DNA from: Streptomyces tibetensis
Lineage (GTDB): Bacteria; Actinomycetota; Actinomycetes; Streptomycetales; Streptomycetaceae
Length of the DNA: 64,000 bases
NCBI RefSeq assembly: GCF_007655005.1
Contig: NZ_SZVW01000004.1
Location: 404,055-468,054, forward strand
Reading direction: 5' to 3'
Shown: one piece after another, positions 59,764 to 64,000 of the stretch
Position numbering within the stretch: the stretch's first letter is position 1
Layout: each line of letters begins with the position of its first letter
Notes under the pieces: model-generated
The model's database searches: none
What the model was told of the DNA's origin: nothing
What the model saw: only the letters and a program-made list of their open reading frames with translations
Position numbers and translations under genes: made by a program

Positions 59764-60100
59764 CTCGATGACGTGGGCGGCCATGCGCAGTACGCCGGTG
59801 ACGGTCTTGCCGAAGGGGGCGACCTGCTGCACACCACGTCGCAGTACGGCACCGTCCAGACCTACGACCCCGCCACCGGCACCAGCCGCTCCGGACGGCC
59901 GGCCTCAACCAGCGCCTGGGGATCGCGGTCCGTCCCGACGGCACCCTGGTGGTGGCCGAGACGGGCGCCGGCCGCGTCCTGGCCGCCGACGCGACCGACG
60001 CGATCACCGTCCTCGCCGAAGGCCTCGGCCACCCCGTGGACGTGACGTTCGACGCGGACGGGCGTTGCTACGTCAGCGACGACCGGCGAGGGTCCGGGAC
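59764..60100 (+). pseudogene. Fragment of a secreted beta-propeller (SMP-30/NHL-like) gene
   Basis: Two frames on the + strand read GDLLHTTSQYGTVQTYDPAT (about 59820-59880) and, after a shift near 59890, GLNQRLGIAVRPDGTLVVAE then AADATDAITVLAEGLGHPVD and FDADGRCYVSDDRRG. This is a piece of a six-bladed propeller hydrolase. Both ends are missing, and it abuts the helicase 3' end. Decayed. Confidence 0.6.
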
Positions 60101-60142
60101 CGGGCGGGCGCTGACACCTGGGCACCGCTGCCCGGGACCGGT

Positions 60143-61591
60143 TCAGCGGCGGCGGCCCCGGGACGGCCTGCTCCGCCGCCCGTTCGGCGCGGAACCCGTG
60201 CGCGCGGCGGGCTTCTCGGGGGCCGGCGGGGCGATGACGACGGGCACGCCCGAGGGCTCCTGCGCCCCGGTGATACGGCTCAGTTCGGCCTCGCCCGAGC
60301 GGACCCGGGTGATCTGCGGGGTGATACCGGCGTCGGCCATCAGCCGGGTCATCTCGCGCCGCTGGTGCGGCAGCACCAGCGTGACGACGGTGCCGGACTC
60401 CCCGGCCCGCGCGGTGCGGCCGCCCCGGTGCAGGTAGTCCTTGTGGTCGCCGGGCGGGTCCACGTTGACGACCAGGTCGAGGTTGTCGACGTGGATGCCG
60501 CGGGCGGCGACGTTGGTCGCCACCAGGACCGAGACCTGGCCGTCCTTGAAACGGGCGAGGGTCCTGGTCCGCTGGGACTGGGACTTCCCGCCGTGCAGCG
60601 CCATCGCGCGCACGCCCACGGCCAGCAGCTTCTTGGCCAGCCGGTCGGCGGCGTGCTTGGTGTCCAGGAACATGATCACGCGCCCGTCGCGGGCGGCGAT
60701 CCGGGTCGTGGTGGCGTGCTTGTCGTCGTCCTCCACGTGGAGCAGGTGGTGCTCCATGGTGGTGACCGCGCCGGCGGACGGGTCGACGGAGTGCACCACC
60801 GGGTCGTGCAGGTAGGTGCGGACCAGCCGGTCGACGTTGCGGTCCAGGGTGGCCGAGAACAGCATCCGCTGCCCGCCCGGGCGTACCTGGTCGAGCAGGG
60901 CGGTCACCTGCGGCATGAAGCCCATGTCGGTCATCTGGTCGGCCTCGTCGAGGACGGTGATGTCGACGTGGTCCAGCCGGCAGTCACCTCGGTCTATGAG
61001 GTCCTTGAGGCGTCCGGGCGTGGCGACGACGACCTCGGCGCCGCTGCGCAGCGCGTTCGCCTGCCGGCCGATCGGCATGCCGCCGACCACCGTGGCGAGC
61101 CGCAGCCGCAGCGCGCGGGCGAAGGGGGCGAGGGCGTCGGTGACCTGCTGGGCCAGCTCGCGGGTCGGCGTGAGGACCAGGGCGAGCGGCTGCCGGGCCT
61201 CGGCCCGCCGCCCGTCGACGCGGGCCAGCAGGGCGAGCCCGAAGGCGAGCGTCTTGCCCGAGCCGGTGCGCCCGCGGCCGAGCACGTCCCGGCCGGCCAG
61301 GGAGTTCGGCAGGGTCGCCGCCTGGATCGGGAACGGCGCGGTCAGCCCCTCGGCGCGCAGCGCGGCGAGCATCCGCTCGGGCAGGTCGAGGTCGTCGAAC
61401 GCCTCGACGGCGGGCAGCGCCGGGGTGAGGGTGGCGGGCGGTGCGAACTCCTGGCTGGGGGCGGGGCGGCGCCCGCCGCGGCCGCCGCCGGACGGACGGG
61501 AGGCGGCGCCTTGGCCGCCCGCCTTTCGGGCCCGGGACCCGCTGCCGCGGGAGTGGGGGGAGCCGTTGTTCCTGCGAGCCGTACGGTCCAT
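60143..61591 (-). CDS. DEAD-box RNA helicase
   Basis: 482 residues from the ATG at 61591. Motifs in order: Q-motif FPIQAATLP, I GRGRTGSGKT, Ia PTRELAQQV, II LDEADQM, III FSATLDRN and VI HRGGRTARAG, with a basic, Gly/Arg-rich C-terminal tail (RRSRPSRGRRR) and a similar N-terminus. Unwinds RNA, often in cold adaptation. The next gene to its right is a cold-shock protein, separated by 150 bp, a common pairing. Confidence 0.93.
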   Translation of the reverse strand: MDRTARRNNGSPHSRGSGSRARKAGGQGAASRPSGGGRGGRRPAPSQEFAPPATLTPALPAVEAFDDLDLPERMLAALRAEGLTAPFPIQAATLPNSLAGRDVLGRGRTGSGKTLAFGLALLARVDGRRAEARQPLALVLTPTRELAQQVTDALAPFARALRLRLATVVGGMPIGRQANALRSGAEVVVATPGRLKDLIDRGDCRLDHVDITVLDEADQMTDMGFMPQVTALLDQVRPGGQRMLFSATLDRNVDRLVRTYLHDPVVHSVDPSAGAVTTMEHHLLHVEDDDKHATTTRIAARDGRVIMFLDTKHAADRLAKKLLAVGVRAMALHGGKSQSQRTRTLARFKDGQVSVLVATNVAARGIHVDNLDLVVNVDPPGDHKDYLHRGGRTARAGESGTVVTLVLPHQRREMTRLMADAGITPQITRVRSGEAELSRITGAQEPSGVPVVIAPPAPEKPAARTGSAPNGRRSRPSRGRRR

Positions 61592-61741
61592 GGGGAACCT
61601 TCCTCGATGCGGCACGCGTCGAGGAATGCGCGGCGGCACCGCAGTGCCACAGGATTCGCAAGATTTGAGCCGGAGTAGACAAAACGAGCCGAGGCCCGCA
61701 CCGCGAGGGTGCGGGCCCCGGTCAGGGCATGCGCGTACGCG

Positions 61742-61945
61742 TCAGGCGGGAACGATGTTCTCGGCCTGCGGGCCCTTCTGGCCCTGCGTGACGTCGAAGG
61801 TGACCTTCTGGCCTTCCTGGAGCTCACGGAAGCCAGAGGTGGCGATGTTCGAGTAGTGGGCGAAGACGTCCGGGCCGCCACCCTCCTGCTCGATGAAGCC
61901 GAAGCCCTTTTCCGAGTTGAACCACTTGACGGTACCGGTAGCCAT
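61742..61945 (-). CDS. Cold-shock protein (CspA family)
   Basis: 67 residues, one cold-shock domain: RNP1 KGFGFIEQ and RNP2 VFAHYS are intact, and [14 protein letters not shown] starts the domain. Binds single-stranded RNA and DNA as a chaperone. AAGGGAG ribosome-binding site upstream of ATG 61945. Transcribed from a promoter to the right, through a long leader containing a U-tract hairpin (62043-62082), so expression probably involves leader control. Confidence 0.95.
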   Translation of the reverse strand: MATGTVKWFNSEKGFGFIEQEGGGPDVFAHYSNIATSGFRELQEGQKVTFDVTQGQKGPQAENIVPA

Positions 61946-62042
61946 ATGAATCTCCCTTGAGGGCAGTACTCAGGGCCCGCACCTTGCGGACCCGTAGTCG
62001 CCGAAATGATCACCCTAAGGAGATCCGAGAATCCTCGGACAC

Positions 62043-62082
62043 AAAAAAGAGTGCTCGTCGACAAAAGGTCGAAAGAGCACTC
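62043..62082 (-). terminator. Rho-independent terminator in the csp leader
   Basis: On the minus strand, GAGTGCTC (62082-62075) pairs with GAGCACTC (62056-62049), with inner TCGAC/GTCGA pairing, followed immediately by six U (62048-62043). A second small hairpin (TCCGAG-AATC-CTCGGA) lies at about 62024-62039. This is unusual in a high-GC genome. It lies about 100 nt upstream of the csp start and could be a temperature-responsive attenuator. Transcription start is not certain. Confidence 0.7.
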
Positions 62083-62291
62083 GAAGTCTCTGGGAACCAA
62101 AACTGCAACGCCAGCCAAGGTAGCACAGGCCGGGTCGGAAAGCTCGGGAATCTCGTACCCGGGGTGGACCGGCCACCCCTTCGTACTGCGTTCCGAGTAC
62201 CGGAGATTGTCGGCAGCCGCACGACGACGGGACAGTCCCCTCACGGAGAGGCTCGGTGGACGTCCGACACCAGATGTGGAGACCTCCTGCC

Positions 62292-64000
62292 GTGGCAACT
62301 TTCCTGTATCGAGTGGGCCGCCTGGCCTTCCGGCGACGCTGGTACGTCGCCCTGGTCTGGGCGGCCGTCCTGGCCGCCGTCGGGCTGGGCTCCCTCAAGG
62401 CCCCGGCGGCCGGCGACGAGGGGTTCTCGATGCCCGGCATCGAGTCCCAGAAGGCGTTCGACCTGATGGAGCAGCGCTTCCCCGGGGCCACGGCCGACAC
62501 CGCGACGGCCAGGGTCGTCTTCATCGCGCCGAGCGGCGAGAAGGTCACGGCCGCCGGGAACAGGAAGGCCGTCGAGAAGACCGTGGCCGAGCTCGGTGAC
62601 GGCCCGCAGGTCGCGAGCGCCGTCGACCCGTTCCGGGCGAAGACGGTCAGCGAGGACGGCAGGACGGCCTTCGCCACGGTCACCTACAAGGTCGGCGCCA
62701 ACGACCTCACCGACGCCGGCCGCGGCCACCTGGAGCGGACCCTCGACCAGGCCCGGGACTCCGGCCTGACCGTCGAGGCGGGCGGCACCGCGCTGGCCGC
62801 CGAGGGCGGGCCGGGCGGCGCCGCCGAGGTGATCGGCGTCGCGATCGCCGCCGTCGTCCTCCTGGTCACCTTCGGTTCGCTGGCCGCCGCCGGGCTGCCC
62901 CTGCTGACGGCCGTCGTCGGCGTCGGCGTCAGCATGGCCACGATCCTCGCCCTGTCCAGCGCCCTCGGCCTGTCCACGACCACCGGGACCCTGGCGATGA
63001 TGCTGGGCCTGGCCGTCGGCATCGACTACGCCCTGTTCGTCGTCTCCCGCTACCGGGAGGAGCGCGCCAAGGGCCGCACGCCGCAGGAGGCGACGGCGCT
63101 GGCCGTCGGAACGGCCGGTTCCGCGGTCGTGTTCGCCGGGCTCACCGTCGTGATCGCGCTGGCCGGGCTCGCCGTGGTCGGCATCCCGATGCTCACCAAG
63201 ATGGGGCTGGCCGCCGCGGGCGCGGTGGTCGTCGCCGTCCTGATCGCCCTCACCCTCGTCCCCGCCCTCCTCGGCTTCTGGCCGAACGCCGTCCTCACCC
63301 GGAAGGCCCGCAGGAGCGGCCGGATCGAGGAGAGCACCGAAGCAGGCGCCGGCACCCGCTGGGCGCGGTTCGTGCTGCGCCGCCCCATACCCGTCCTGCT
63401 GCTCGGCGTCGTCGGCCTCGGCGCCCTCGCCCTGCCCGCCGCCGACCTCCAGCTCGGCATGCCCGGGGACGAGGCCAAGCCGGTCTCCACCACCGAGCGG
63501 CGGGCCTACGACGCGCTCGCCGACGGCTTCGGGCCGGGCTTCAACGGGCCGCTGGCCGTCGTCGTGGACGCCAAGGGCACGGCCGACCCGAAGGCCGCCG
63601 CCGGCACGATCGCCAAGGAGATCGGCGGCACCGAGGGCGTCGTGTCCGTCTCCCCGGCCCGCTTCAACGCCGCCGGCGACACCGCCGTCTTCTCGGCCGT
63701 GCCCGCCACCGCGCCGACCGACGAGAAGACCAAGGACCTGGTCACCACCATCCGCGACGAGCGACCCGGCATCGAGTCCGGCGCCGGCGCCACCTACGAG
63801 GTCACCGGCACCACCGCGATGAACATCGACATCGCCGAGAAGGTCCAGGCCGCGCTGATCCCGTACCTGGTCGTCGTGGTCGGCCTGGCGATCGTGCTGC
63901 TGCTGGTGGTCTTCCGGTCCCTGCTCGTCCCGCTCAAGGCGGCCCTCGGCTTCCTGCTGTCGGTGCTGGCCTCCCTCGGCGCGGTCGTGGTGGTCTTCCA
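62292..64000 (+). CDS. MMPL-family membrane transporter, 5' part
   Basis: 569 residues visible; continues past the window. From the GTG at 62292: N-terminal helix (WYVALVWAAVLAAVGLGSL), an external domain with FPGATADTATARVVFI, a group of membrane helices around GIDYALFVVSRYREER (the MMPL signature) and the second external domain (about 395-530). RND-type MMPL exporters move lipids, polyketides or glycolipids. Divergent from the csp gene. Its substrate is unknown. Confidence 0.88.
   Translation, partial: MATFLYRVGRLAFRRRWYVALVWAAVLAAVGLGSLKAPAAGDEGFSMPGIESQKAFDLMEQRFPGATADTATARVVFIAPSGEKVTAAGNRKAVEKTVAELGDGPQVASAVDPFRAKTVSEDGRTAFATVTYKVGANDLTDAGRGHLERTLDQARDSGLTVEAGGTALAAEGGPGGAAEVIGVAIAAVVLLVTFGSLAAAGLPLLTAVVGVGVSMATILALSSALGLSTTTGTLAMMLGLAVGIDYALFVVSRYREERAKGRTPQEATALAVGTAGSAVVFAGLTVVIALAGLAVVGIPMLTKMGLAAAGAVVVAVLIALTLVPALLGFWPNAVLTRKARRSGRIEESTEAGAGTRWARFVLRRPIPVLLLGVVGLGALALPAADLQLGMPGDEAKPVSTTERRAYDALADGFGPGFNGPLAVVVDAKGTADPKAAAGTIAKEIGGTEGVVSVSPARFNAAGDTAVFSAVPATAPTDEKTKDLVTTIRDERPGIESGAGATYEVTGTTAMNIDIAEKVQAALIPYLVVVVGLAIVLLLVVFRSLLVPLKAALGFLLSVLASLGAVVVVF

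Noticed and set aside
59768..61678. 636-codon + strand frame opposite the helicase
   Set aside because: The minus strand encodes all DEAD-box motifs in order, so this is a shadow frame.
1..64000. Mobile elements, prophage or integrase genes
   Set aside because: No transposase, integrase or phage structural gene and no terminal inverted repeats were recognised, despite the accessory character of several regions.

Overview
The window is high-GC actinobacterial chromosome, and the gene content points clearly to Streptomyces. Evidence includes a snapalysin gene divergent from its LysR regulator, class E/F sortase-type surface proteins, Tat-exported hydrolases, GTG/TTG starts, leaderless promoters, 4-bp translational overlaps, and four genes with an in-frame TTA codon, the rare Leu codon read by the bldA tRNA. 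The order looks like core-to-mid-arm chromosome. I saw no tRNA, rRNA, insertion sequence, prophage or CRISPR array.

Layout. 0-12 kb: the 5' part of metG, a vWA protein with a long charged repeat tail, a PhoX-type alkaline phosphatase behind a PHO box, the snpR-snpA pair, an exported-type endonuclease/phosphatase, an alpha/beta hydrolase divergent from a MocR regulator, and two membrane proteins. 12-24.6 kb: a conflict-system-like region. It holds a + strand operon (EACC1-like protein, a caspase-TM-solute-binding-vWA fusion, a solute-binding lipoprotein) that converges on a - strand operon with the parts of a VMAP ternary system (Trypco1-like protein, trypsin-VMAP, MoxR ATPase, and a vWA-like/pseudokinase/P-loop protein). 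24.6-33 kb: an XRE-TPR regulator divergent from a tiny secreted-peptide gene, a GAF-ANTAR protein, a lipoprotein, an editing-less ThrRS behind a Thr-rich leader peptide and hairpin, a flavin oxidoreductase-like protein, an ECF41 sigma fragment and a nucleoside hydrolase. 32-46.9 kb: sortase-type surface proteins, a GH13 glucosidase, small DUF proteins, TerB, an RlmA-type methyltransferase behind a leaderless 13-residue ORF and alternative hairpins, a CtaG-like protein, and a four-gene surface protein-sortase-ECF sigma-membrane protein operon.

47-64 kb: a second AAA+/vWA cassette whose vWA gene is frameshifted by a perfect 53-bp tandem duplication. Then come a GH97 enzyme, an amidohydrolase, proline iminopeptidase, an ankyrin protein, a LacI regulator divergent from a GH30-like galactanase with a 16-bp palindromic operator, a decayed beta-propeller gene, a DEAD-box helicase, a cold-shock protein whose leader contains a U-tract terminator, and the start of an MMPL transporter.

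Two themes cut across the window. Short tandem-repeat arrays (9 to 46 bp units) repeatedly sit on or just after stop codons. Several genes also have leader-type control: leader peptides, attenuator hairpins or a leaderless upstream ORF. All functions are inferred from sequence alone; no database search or structure prediction was run.
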